This document shows, piece by piece, positions 8,332 to 16,066 of a stretch of 33,710 bases of DNA. Where the stretch lies: positions 37,864 through 71,573 of the forward strand of contig NZ_CDBT01000043.1 in NCBI RefSeq assembly GCF_000819765.1, given 5' to 3'. Origin of the DNA: Aeromonas bivalvium. Lineage in GTDB: Bacteria > Pseudomonadota > Gammaproteobacteria > Enterobacterales > Aeromonadaceae. Every line of letters begins with the position of its first letter. The stretch's first letter is position 1. Under the pieces are notes generated by a model that worked only from the letters and a program-made list of their open reading frames with translations, searched no databases and had not been told where the DNA came from. Made by a program: the position numbers and the translations under genes.

Positions 8332-8739
8332 TCAGCCTTCTTTATTGGCGGCGATGGAGATGTTCTGCACCCCGGCCATGCGGATCTGATCCATGACTTC
8401 CACCACGATACCGGACCTGGATTCGGTATCGGCCTGGATCACCACGGCGCCTTCCGGGTTCTCGGCACGCAGCCGCTCGATGTTGGCACGCACGGCGCCC
8501 ACTTCGACCTGGCGCTTGTCGACCCAGACCTGACCGTTCTCACGCACGGCCACCATGATGTTGCCCTTCTTGACCGTTTCGGCGGTGTTGGCGCTGGGGC
8601 GGTTGATCTCCACCCCGGCCTCCTTGACGAACGAGGTGGTGACGATGAAGAAGATCAGCATGATGAACACTATGTCCAGCATGGGGGTCATATCGATCGC
8701 CGCCTCGTCTGCGCTGCTCGCGCTGTGACGCTTTCTCAT
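8332..8739 (-). CDS. exbD: Biopolymer transport protein ExbD
   Basis: A 135-residue inner-membrane protein. The ATG at 8739 is chosen over 8787 because AAGGAG lies just upstream and the product then begins MRKRHSASSADEAAIDMTPM. The single TM segment (LDIVFIMLIFFIVTTSF) carries Asp22, equivalent to the proton-carrying Asp25 of E. coli ExbD. The rest is the periplasmic domain ending IRMAGVQNISIAANKEG. It forms the proton channel with ExbB and drives TonB. Confidence 0.95.
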   Translation of the reverse strand: MRKRHSASSADEAAIDMTPMLDIVFIMLIFFIVTTSFVKEAGVEINRPSANTAETVKKGNIMVAVRENGQVWVDKRQVEVGAVRANIERLRAENPEGAVVIQADTESRSGIVVEVMDQIRMAGVQNISIAANKEG

Positions 8740-8803
8740 AGCAAAAACTCCTTGCTTGTAACGGGTGGCCGGGTCTGGCCCGGCCACCGCATCGTTCCCT
8801 GAC

Positions 8804-9331
8804 TCAACCGTGCTTCAGGCTGTCTTCCAGCTTGTCCACCGCCAACCTGCCCTTGTGCTCCAGACGGCTGGCGAAGAACAGGCCGGAGAGGGAGGCCACC
8901 ATGCCGGCCATGGTCGGAATGGTCGCCTTGGAGATGCCGGAGGCCATGGCCCGCGGCGATCCCGTTCCCGTGATGGCGAGGGTGTCAAACACCTGCACCA
9001 TGCCAACGACGGTGCCTAGCAGCCCCATCAGTGGACAGAGGGCGATCAGCACCTTGATGATTGGCATCCCCTTGTCCACCGCCAGGGCCACCCGGGAGAC
9101 CAGCTCGCGCCGGATCTGCCTGGCAGACCAGGATTGATGGTCACGGCGGGCCAGCCAGCTCTGCTGGGTGCCCTTGGCCTGCTGGGGATAGATGGTCAGA
9201 AAATAGATCCAGCGCTCGAGCAACAGGGCCCACATCACCAGGGTGAGGAAGAAGATGGCGACCAGCACATCTCCCCCCATCCCCAGAAAGCGCCGGATGG
9301 ATTCCACTTCCTCAATCAACCAGAACCACAT
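8804..9331 (-). CDS. exbB: ExbB-like MotA/TolQ/ExbB proton channel protein (short form)
   Basis: A 175-residue protein with three hydrophobic segments: VLVAIFFLTLVMWALLLERW near residue 25, then the conserved pair with LMGLLGTVVGMVQVFDTLAI and ATIPTMAGMVASLSGLFFAS. It is shorter than E. coli ExbB (244) and matches the short ExbB2 of TonB2 systems. It starts 10 nt after the larger MotA/TolQ/ExbB-domain gene, so the operon has two proteins of this family. Partner of ExbD in the inner-membrane motor. Confidence 0.93.
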   Translation of the reverse strand: MWFWLIEEVESIRRFLGMGGDVLVAIFFLTLVMWALLLERWIYFLTIYPQQAKGTQQSWLARRDHQSWSARQIRRELVSRVALAVDKGMPIIKVLIALCPLMGLLGTVVGMVQVFDTLAITGTGSPRAMASGISKATIPTMAGMVASLSGLFFASRLEHKGRLAVDKLEDSLKHG

Positions 9332-9341
9332 GGAAGACTCC

Positions 9342-10715
9342 TTACGCTGCGGCTTTGGAGGCGTGCAGGTTTTCCTGATAACGGGCCACGAACCCGGCGC
9401 TCTGCTCTTCCAGCACCTGGATCAGGCGACGGCTCTGGGTCTGCACCACTGTGTAGAGGAACAGCATGGGCACGGCGACCACCAGGCCTTGCATGGTGGT
9501 GACCAGGGCCTCGGAGATGCCGCCGGCCATCAGCTTGGGATCGCCGGTACCGAACAGGGTGATGGCCTGGAAGGTGGCAATCATGCCGACCACGGTACCC
9601 AGCAGACCCAGCAGGGGGGCGACCGAGGCGATCAGCTTGATGATGCCCACGCCCTTCTCCAGGGTCGGCACGTTGCGCAGTATCACCTCGTCGAGCTTGG
9701 ATTCCAGATCCTCTATGTTGTCGCCCTTGTGGCCCTGGTAGGCGGCCAGCATTTCACCCAGGGGATTGCCCTTGATGATGGCATCGGACTTCATCTGCTT
9801 GCGCATGGCGCCGCCGATGAGGGAGAGGCGGGCACCGCAGAACAGGGCGATCAGTACCCCAACGGCCCCCAGTGCCAGGATGACGTAACCGACCACGCCG
9901 CCCTGATCGATCCGCTCGGCCAGGGTGGGGGACTGCACCAGCAGGGAGAGGATGACGCCGCGCGACGGATCCACATAGATGGGCTCGAGCCCGGCGCCAC
10001 CCTGCTCGAAGGGGGCGATGAGGGAGGTCATCTTGCCGTCGGGCTGACGGGAGAGCTCCTCGAACTTGCCGGTCTCGGGGACGAAGTTGAGGTATTTGCC
10101 ATCGGCGACCGTGTTGAACTCGCCTATCTGGGTGACGGTCTTGTCGGCCTGGCTTCCTTCGCCATAGACGACGGTGGCCGGGATCCGGCTCACCTTGCCA
10201 GCGTCTATCATGCGGCTGAGGATGGTGGTCCAGAACGCTTCGAGATCGCCGCTGGAGGGCAGCTCCTTGCTCTCGGCCAGTTTGGTGAGCAGCGGCCCTT
10301 GTTCCGGGTATTCGACCCGCAGCGGCGAGGCATTGAAGATGCCCTTGAACTCGCCGGCGAACTGGCGTACCACCCCGAACATCTCCCCCATGTTGCCGGA
10401 ACGCTGGCGCAGGGTCTCGGTCAGCTCGGTCAGCTGCTTGTCGTTGGCGTCGAAACTGGCCTTGAGCTCATCGCCCCTGGCGGTTTCGGCGGCGAGATCC
10501 GCCTTGGCCTTGGCCAGCAGGTTGGCCTGCTCATTCTTGTCGGCCAGGAAGCGGGCCTCCCGCTCCTTGTTGAGCTGGGATTCGGTCAGGCTGTCGGCCT
10601 TGATCTGGCTGAGCAGGGCATTGAGATCCACCGGCTTCTCGGCGGCGGTGACCGGCAGAGTAAACAGGGCGGCGCCCGCTATCAGCGAGGCGATCGTGAG
10701 TCTGAGTCCTTTCAT
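9342..10715 (-). CDS. ttpC: TtpC-like MotA/TolQ/ExbB family protein with periplasmic coiled coil
   Basis: A 457-residue protein. Signal peptide (MKGLRLTIASLIAGAALFTL...A-AEK), then a charged helical region (about 40-115), a periplasmic domain to about 265, a TM segment (GGVVGYVILALGAVGVLIAL), and a C-terminal MotA/TolQ/ExbB channel domain with APLLGLLGTVVGMIATFQAI and GGISEALVTTMQGLVVAVPM. This architecture matches TtpC, which in Vibrio is required with TonB2, ExbB2 and ExbD2 for uptake by TonB-dependent receptors. Its start overlaps the end of the DUF3450 gene by 4 nt (ATGA), indicating coupling. The name rests on architecture and neighbours. Confidence 0.87.
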   Translation of the reverse strand: MKGLRLTIASLIAGAALFTLPVTAAEKPVDLNALLSQIKADSLTESQLNKEREARFLADKNEQANLLAKAKADLAAETARGDELKASFDANDKQLTELTETLRQRSGNMGEMFGVVRQFAGEFKGIFNASPLRVEYPEQGPLLTKLAESKELPSSGDLEAFWTTILSRMIDAGKVSRIPATVVYGEGSQADKTVTQIGEFNTVADGKYLNFVPETGKFEELSRQPDGKMTSLIAPFEQGGAGLEPIYVDPSRGVILSLLVQSPTLAERIDQGGVVGYVILALGAVGVLIALFCGARLSLIGGAMRKQMKSDAIIKGNPLGEMLAAYQGHKGDNIEDLESKLDEVILRNVPTLEKGVGIIKLIASVAPLLGLLGTVVGMIATFQAITLFGTGDPKLMAGGISEALVTTMQGLVVAVPMLFLYTVVQTQSRRLIQVLEEQSAGFVARYQENLHASKAAA

Positions 10716-11476
10716 GATGCTTTCTCCGCAGTGTGAACCGGCAGCTTGATCAGGGCAGGGGGGGCCTGCTTCTTGGCGATGCGAAGGCCTTGTTCAACCG
10801 CACTGCGATACTCCTGGGGCAGGGTGTCCCACTGGCGGGTCTGCTTGTTCCACACCCCTGTCTCCATGCCGTCCGGGGACTGGTAGAGCAGGGCGATGCG
10901 ACCGACCCGCAGGAATTCATAGGTCTTCTGGGCGCCATCCTTGTCCAGGCTGGCCTTGTAGGCTTCGATGGTGCGGCTGAAGCCCTCTTCTATCTGGTAG
11001 GCTTCGAGGATCTTGCGGTACTTCTCCGAGATGGTGACATCGGCCCGGTTCATGAGATCGGTCAGGGCGGCGACCCTGTCTTCGCGTTCCACCTGCTGGA
11101 ACGGCAGATCCAGCGCCACGAACTGCTCGAGGGCGTCGATCATCTTGAGCATCAGCGGCACCACCTCGGTGCTGGTCTGATCTATCTGGGCTATCTGGCG
11201 CGCCATGGAGGCCAGCTCGCTGCTCTGGGACTCCACCATCTTGCCGACCTGCTCGTTGTAGGTGCGCAGGCTGTCGAGCTGACGCAGGCTCGCCTTGTAC
11301 TGGGCCAGGGCGGACTCCGCGGTGTCGGCGTAGTTGTCGATCTTCTGCTGGGACACTTTCGAGGCATTGTCGGTGGCGGCCTGGGCGTCGACCGCCTGAC
11401 CGGCGGTGGCGGCACTCAGGTTGAAGCTGGTCAACAGAGCGGCCGATACCAGGCTGCCCAGGAGCGCTTTCTTCAT
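10712..11476 (-). CDS. DUF3450 periplasmic coiled-coil protein
   Basis: An exported protein of 254 residues. The start at 11476 gives the signal peptide MKKALLGSLVSAALLTSFNL with AAGGA eight nt upstream; ATG 11497 (7 residues longer) cannot be excluded. The mature part is rich in Gln, Ser and Ala and mostly helical, with a likely coiled coil (QKIDNYADTAESALAQYKAS), then LMNRADVTISEKYRKILEAY and a C-terminal globular part with GRIALLYQSPDG. DUF3450 proteins recur immediately upstream of TtpC-type genes; they probably link the inner-membrane motor to the periplasm, but no biochemical function is established to my knowledge. Confidence 0.85.
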   Translation of the reverse strand: MKKALLGSLVSAALLTSFNLSAATAGQAVDAQAATDNASKVSQQKIDNYADTAESALAQYKASLRQLDSLRTYNEQVGKMVESQSSELASMARQIAQIDQTSTEVVPLMLKMIDALEQFVALDLPFQQVEREDRVAALTDLMNRADVTISEKYRKILEAYQIEEGFSRTIEAYKASLDKDGAQKTYEFLRVGRIALLYQSPDGMETGVWNKQTRQWDTLPQEYRSAVEQGLRIAKKQAPPALIKLPVHTAEKAS

Positions 11477-11538
11477 TGTCATAGTCCTTGTTTTCATAGG
11501 ATTACCCTATCTCCGTTACTTCCTTGGAATCTTGGGCA

Positions 11539-11560
11539 AAGCCGGCCCGGGGGCCGGCTT
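11539..11560 (-). terminator. Hairpin between the TonB-dependent receptor and DUF3450 genes
   Basis: AAGCCGGCCC (11539-11548) is perfectly complementary to GGGCCGGCTT (11551-11560). It starts 22 nt after the receptor stop on the minus strand. The following minus-strand sequence (TTTGCCCAAG) is only weakly T-rich, so this may be a partial terminator or RNA-stabilising hairpin. It would let the receptor be made in excess of the downstream motor proteins. Confidence 0.6.
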
Positions 11561-11581
11561 GTGGTCATGTCAGCAAAGGGA

Positions 11582-14188
11582 TCAGAACTTCTGGCTGTAA
11601 TCGAGGTAGTAGATGCGACCGTCGATGCTGTAGATGTCTTCGTCGTAGGTGAAGCCATCGCTCTCGAGGGAGGGGGTGCGGTTGAACATGTTCTTCACAC
11701 CGGCCTGCAGCTTGCCGTTCCAGGGGGTATCCACGCCGACGTTCAGGTTCCAGGTGGTGTTGGAGGCGATGTGGCCCACTTCCTCACCCGTGTCGGCGAC
11801 ATAGTCCTGGCTCTGGGAGTCGATGTAGTTCGCACTCAGGTAGGTGTCCATGTTCCACCACTGGGGCACGTTCACGCCGATCCCTGAGTTGAAGCGCAGC
11901 TGCGGCTTGCCGTTCTGGCCGATCTTGTCGACCTCGGGGCCGCCGGCATACAGGCCTTCCTTGTACTCCAGGATATAGGTGCTGCCGAAGTCATAGCGGA
12001 TGGTGGCGACATCCAGGTCGTAGTTGTAATCGAGCTTGAAGTCCAGACCACTGGTGTTCAGATCCCCCAGGTTGACCATGGGAGAGGTGACATTGCGGAT
12101 CTTGCCGTCGCTGCGACGCTCGACCAGGCTGGAGCCGCCATTGTTCAGCTCGTCATAGATGATGGACTGGGTGGAGTTGAGCTGGATGACGTCCTCGATC
12201 TTGATGATGTAGTAGTCCAGGGAGAGGTTCAGGTTGTCGAGGGGGCTGTAGCTGGCACCGAAGTTCCAGGTGTTGGCCGTCTCTTCCTTGAGCTCCTCGT
12301 TGGAGGTCCGGGTGGTGTTGTACTGCTGGTTCGGGCAGTCGGCCGCCGAGATGCCGTTGTTCTGGCAGTAGACGTAATCCTTGGCCCAATCCGCGGAGAA
12401 GGAGTCTGCCGCGTAGAGATCCTGCAGGCTGGGAGCGCGGAAGGATTGCGACCAGGAGGTGCGGAACATCAGGTTGTCCAGGGGCTGATAGCGCAGGCTC
12501 GCCTTGGGCGAGAAGGCGCTGCCAAAGTCGCTGTATTTGTCATAGCGACCGGCGACGCTCAGCTCGACCTCGTCCAGTACCGGGATCAGGGTCTCCAGAT
12601 AGACGGCGGTGACGTTGCGATCGCCACCGGAGGAGTTGCCGGACGAGCCTATGATGTTGCCTGCCTCGGACTGGGCGTCATATTTGTCCGTGTAGACCCA
12701 GTCGTTGTACTCGGCGCCGGCGTACCAGCTGACCGGGCCTGCGGGCAGCTCGCCCATGTCCCACTGCACCCCGGCGTACCACTGGTAGAAGTCCATGGTG
12801 GAGCGGCGACTGGTGTCGGCGGCCATGGCGGCCGTGGTACCGGCATCAAATTCACCATTGACGAACTTGCCATCGGCCACGGCCTGCTGGGCGGCCGAAG
12901 CCAGCACGTAACCGGTGCCGTTCTCCTTGTTGTCGGTCTTGGAGTACATGTAGCCGGCGTTCCAGATCAGATCGCCGACGGCTTCGGTGGGCAGGGTGCC
13001 CTCAAAGGCCAGGTTCAGGCTGCCGGTGGTGTCCGTGACCAGGTTGTCACGGGTGCCGACGTTGTTGAAGCGGTAGTAGACGTAGGCGGCTTCCCCCAGG
13101 CTCTCGGTGGCGGCGGCATCCAGGCCGTTCTGGTTGTAGAAGTCGGCATTTTTCGGGTTGGCCGCATCCACGGTGAAGAAACCGGCGGCCGGGGCGAAGC
13201 GACCGAAACTCTCGACCCGGGAGGCAACGATTTGCGGCACGAAGTCGACGCTGTCGCTGATGTGGTAGCGACCGTTGAGGTAGAGGGTGTCGCGGCTGCG
13301 CGAAGCCGTCTTGGCGGCGACCTGACCGTAGTCATAGTTACAGCCGCCATCGAAATTGGTGAAGGGTTCTTTGCAGGTGCCATTGGCATCGGTCACTCCG
13401 GCCAGGGGGCCGTAGCTCCACTGGGCATCGCCATTGCCATCGACGCCGGTGATCCCCTCGACGTTGCGACCGTAGGCGCTCGGTGACTCCTTGCCCTGCT
13501 TGCTGAGATAGTCGCGATCCCGGGAGTAGATGATGTCTTTCTTGTCGTGCTCATAGACGGCCATCAGGGAGCCTTTCTCCCCTGTGATACCGGCCATGAC
13601 GGAGCCGCTCTTCTCGTCTCCGCCCTCTTCGCTCGGGCTGCCGAGGCGACCCTGGAACTGCAACCCTTCGTAGTCCTGCTTCAAGATGACGTTGATCACG
13701 CCGCCGATGGCATCGGAGCCGTAAATGGCGGAGCCGCCGTCCAGGTTGACTTCGACCCGCTCAACGGCGGCCATGGGGATGGTGTTGAGGTTGATGGCGG
13801 TGCCACCCATGGTGGGGGAGCCGGCGACCCGCTTGCCGTTGAGCAGCACCAGGGTGCGCTCGGAACCCAGGCCGCGCAGGCCGACCGTGCCCTGGGACTG
13901 GAAGGAGCTGCCCGAAGAGGGGGAGACGCCACCGAAGGAGTTGTAGGAGGCTTGCTTGAGGTAGTCGGCCACCGTTTGCTGGCCGGATTGTTCTATCTTG
14001 GCCTTGCTGACGGAGACAACCGGGGTAGCGCCTTCGACGTCGACGCGGGAGATGCGTGAGCCAGTGACCTTGATTTTCTGCAGCTGTTCGACTTCCTGTC
14101 CCTCTTCTGCATGGGCAGAGGGGGCCGCCACTGCTGCGCTCGCCAACGCGAACGCGATGGCAGCAGAGATCCTGCTTTTCCTAAGCAT
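11582..14188 (-). CDS. TonB-dependent outer-membrane receptor
   Basis: An 868-residue outer-membrane protein. Signal peptide with cleavage near AHA-EEG; QKIKVTGSRI (about 37-46) is a TonB-box-like segment; the plug domain follows with TVADYLKQASYNSFGGVSPS, GLRGLGSERTLVLLNGKRVA and YGSDAIGGVINVILKQDYEG. The long beta-barrel ends IYYLDYSQKF, with the C-terminal Phe expected for Bam-dependent insertion. AAGGA precedes the ATG. The barrel type resembles receptors for larger organic substrates more than siderophore receptors, and no Fur box was found upstream. Being in one direction with its own TonB motor and divergent from a peptide ABC importer, it may take up a peptide; that is inference. Confidence 0.93.
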   Translation of the reverse strand: MLRKSRISAAIAFALASAAVAAPSAHAEEGQEVEQLQKIKVTGSRISRVDVEGATPVVSVSKAKIEQSGQQTVADYLKQASYNSFGGVSPSSGSSFQSQGTVGLRGLGSERTLVLLNGKRVAGSPTMGGTAINLNTIPMAAVERVEVNLDGGSAIYGSDAIGGVINVILKQDYEGLQFQGRLGSPSEEGGDEKSGSVMAGITGEKGSLMAVYEHDKKDIIYSRDRDYLSKQGKESPSAYGRNVEGITGVDGNGDAQWSYGPLAGVTDANGTCKEPFTNFDGGCNYDYGQVAAKTASRSRDTLYLNGRYHISDSVDFVPQIVASRVESFGRFAPAAGFFTVDAANPKNADFYNQNGLDAAATESLGEAAYVYYRFNNVGTRDNLVTDTTGSLNLAFEGTLPTEAVGDLIWNAGYMYSKTDNKENGTGYVLASAAQQAVADGKFVNGEFDAGTTAAMAADTSRRSTMDFYQWYAGVQWDMGELPAGPVSWYAGAEYNDWVYTDKYDAQSEAGNIIGSSGNSSGGDRNVTAVYLETLIPVLDEVELSVAGRYDKYSDFGSAFSPKASLRYQPLDNLMFRTSWSQSFRAPSLQDLYAADSFSADWAKDYVYCQNNGISAADCPNQQYNTTRTSNEELKEETANTWNFGASYSPLDNLNLSLDYYIIKIEDVIQLNSTQSIIYDELNNGGSSLVERRSDGKIRNVTSPMVNLGDLNTSGLDFKLDYNYDLDVATIRYDFGSTYILEYKEGLYAGGPEVDKIGQNGKPQLRFNSGIGVNVPQWWNMDTYLSANYIDSQSQDYVADTGEEVGHIASNTTWNLNVGVDTPWNGKLQAGVKNMFNRTPSLESDGFTYDEDIYSIDGRIYYLDYSQKF

Positions 14189-14928
14189 CGCTTATATCCT
14201 TCCTGGTTGTTTATTGTTTGCTTCCTGAACCGCCCTCGTTGGAGCGGTGCGTAAGGCTTATCAAGTTTTGGCGGCGGGCGTCAATTGGCCGCACCAGAGT
14301 GGGGGAATGGGGGTTGGCAGGGTCATGATGCCAAATGAAAGACGTTTTCTTGGTGAGATATTCTGATATGCAAATCATCTGGCGGTTAATGTTTTGTTAA
14401 ATCACCTTCGCGCAAATCATTTGCTTAATGCTGAACTTATTACTACCGCCATGGTCTCGCTATTTTTTATCCCATGATTCAAATGGTAAACGATATTTCT
14501 ATCTATTCTGTGGGGGCGGATGTTCGATAGTCATCTCGTCTGGTCTGATGAGCCTGAATAGAGGCCCCTCTATATACCTGAGGTTTTGATTCATGCTAAC
14601 ACAATGAAAAACATTGCTTTTGTGTTGTTTTGTTGCTGGCTGTAAACATTGTTTGAGCAAATTTAATATTTTTTTAATGCTGGATTTTTATTTCGAATTG
14701 GGGTTTTCAGAAAAAATAGTTCAGTGAATTACGCTGTGGCGACAGTTTGGGGAAGGAGGGATGGTATGGGCTTCGTTTTACTTGATTTTTGTTGCAGAGG
14801 TTTTACAGTGGCCGAGCGGATTGTCTGCCAAATAGTCAGTCAATCCAGCGAGTAATGCCAGGAAGGAGAGGCGAGTCACAGGAAATGACTGGCCACACAA
14901 TAACAACAAGGACGAGGTTTAACCCACC
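14189..14928. promoter_or_regulatory. AT-rich divergent control region with repeats
   Basis: 740 bp without a gene between the receptor (minus) and the yejB-like gene (plus), markedly richer in A+T than its surroundings. A direct repeat GCAAATCAT occurs at 14370-14378 and 14412-14420, exactly 42 bp (four helical turns) apart; the second copy lies in a palindrome GCAAATCATTTGC (14412-14424). TGATATGCAAATCA (14364-14377) is also a partial dyad. ATAGAGG/CCTCTAT (14558-14573) and AACACAA/TTGTGTT (14598-14626, with inner CAATG/CATTG) are further inverted repeats. No convincing -35/-10 pair stood out on either strand, and there is no good Fur, CRP or MetJ box. Confidence 0.5.
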
Positions 14929-15954
14929 ATGCTGTCGTATTTCTTACGTCGGATGCTTTTGATCATCCCGACGTTTCTAGGTATCACGCTGCTGGTCTTC
15001 ACCGTTACCCGTTTCGTGCCCGGTGGCCCGGTGGAACGCATGCTGCTGCAGGCGCAGGTCTCCCAAGGCGAGTCCGGACGCTCCAGTGGCAGCAAGGGGG
15101 CGCAGGCCCTCTCGGACGAACAGATCGAGGAGCTCAAGGCCTTCTACGGTCTCGACAAGCCCATGCTGATCGCCTACTGGGAGTGGCTGCAGAAGCTGGT
15201 GGTGCTGGATCTCGGCGAGTCGACCCGCTACTACGAGCCGGTGTGGGATCTCATCAAGGAGAGACTGCCGGTCACCGCCTTCTTCGGCCTGGCCACCTTC
15301 CTGCTCAGCTATCTGGTCTCGATCCCGCTCGGGGTGGCCAAGGCGCTCAAGCACAACAGTCGCTTCGATTCCCTCAGCTCCATGTTCATCTACATGGCCT
15401 ATGCGCTGCCCGCCTACGTGGTGGGGATCTTCCTCATCACCGTCTTCGCGTTTCACCTGGAGTGGCTGCCCATGGGGGGCTTCCCCGGCGATGACTTCGA
15501 CTACATGGAGAGCAGCTGGGACAAGATACGTACCCTCTTCGCCCACGCCCTGCTGCCCCTCATTGCCTATGCCATCGGGGATTTCGCCATCCTCACCATG
15601 ACCATGAAAAACAGCCTGATGGAGAACCTGTCGGCGGATTACGTGCGAACCGCGGTGGCCAAGGGGCTGCCGTTTCGCAAGGCGGTCACCGACCACGCCA
15701 TGCGCAACAGCCTGATCCCCATCGCCAGCCATCTGGGCAGCGTGCTCACCGTCTTCTTCGGCGGATCCTTTCTCATCGAGACCATCTTCAACATCGACGG
15801 CATAGGCCTGCTCGGTTACGAGGCCATCGTCGAGCGGGACTACCCCACCGTCATGGGGATACTGGCCATCACCTCCATGCTGATGCTGGTAGGCAACATC
15901 GTCTCCGACATCTGCGTCGCCCTGGTCGATCCCCGCGTACGGTTTGGAGAGTGA
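14929..15954 (+). CDS. Peptide-type ABC importer permease (YejB-like)
   Basis: A 341-residue inner-membrane permease of the DppB/OppB class, closest in layout to YejB. The N-terminus LRRMLLIIPTFLGITLLVF with TRFVPGGPVERML is typical of the family; the coupling loop is YVRTAVAKGLPFRKAVTDHA; it ends ALVDPRVRFGE. AAGGACGAGG lies upstream of the ATG. It is the first gene of a five-gene operon. In E. coli the YejABEF importer takes up peptides and microcin C. The last 30 or so codons are repeated downstream (see 15903-16066). The substrate is unproven here. Confidence 0.9.
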   Translation: MLSYFLRRMLLIIPTFLGITLLVFTVTRFVPGGPVERMLLQAQVSQGESGRSSGSKGAQALSDEQIEELKAFYGLDKPMLIAYWEWLQKLVVLDLGESTRYYEPVWDLIKERLPVTAFFGLATFLLSYLVSIPLGVAKALKHNSRFDSLSSMFIYMAYALPAYVVGIFLITVFAFHLEWLPMGGFPGDDFDYMESSWDKIRTLFAHALLPLIAYAIGDFAILTMTMKNSLMENLSADYVRTAVAKGLPFRKAVTDHAMRNSLIPIASHLGSVLTVFFGGSFLIETIFNIDGIGLLGYEAIVERDYPTVMGILAITSMLMLVGNIVSDICVALVDPRVRFGE

Positions 15955-16066
15955 GCATGAACGCGATCTTTCTTGTCATGCTGATGCGGGTGTCATGCCA
16001 CATGGCCTCCGACATCTGCGTTGCCTTCGTGTATCCCCGCGTACGGTTTGGAGAGTGAGCATGAAC
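15903..16066 (+). repeat. Imperfect tandem duplication of the yejB-like gene 3' end
   Basis: 15903-15962 and 16007-16066 are 60-bp copies offset by 104 bp, differing at 5 positions by my alignment. The copied block contains the last 17 codons, the TGA stop and the ATGAAC start of the next cistron. Weaker similarity extends upstream with a 3-nt indel (CATGCTGATG at about 15877 and about 15978). The block GTACGGTTTGGAGAGTGAGC is identical in both. The first copy is the functional gene end; the second sits directly before the yejE-like gene. Confidence 0.93.
15957..16058 (+). CDS. 33-codon mini-cistron created by the duplicated yejB tail
   Basis: An open frame from ATG 15957 to TGA 16056-16058, between the two permease genes. 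Its ATG lies 2 nt after the yejB-like stop and its stop lies 2 nt before the yejE-like ATG, so it can be translated by coupling from GGAGAG in the preceding tail. The product begins MNAIFLVMLMRVSCHM and ends SDICVAFVYPRVRFGE, which mirrors the YejB-like tail SDICVALVDPRVRFGE with D replaced by Y. It could be a single short membrane helix. It may be a decaying remnant that passes ribosomes on, or a functional microprotein. Confidence 0.45.
   Translation: MNAIFLVMLMRVSCHMASDICVAFVYPRVRFGE

Noticed and set aside
9243..10736. 497-codon plus-strand open frame opposite ttpC
   Set aside because: Antisense of the TtpC-like gene; no recognisable domain.
14364..14377. Fur box upstream of the TonB-dependent receptor
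   Set aside because: TGATATGCAAATCA is a partial dyad but does not match the 19-bp Fur consensus well enough; reported only as an unassigned repeat.
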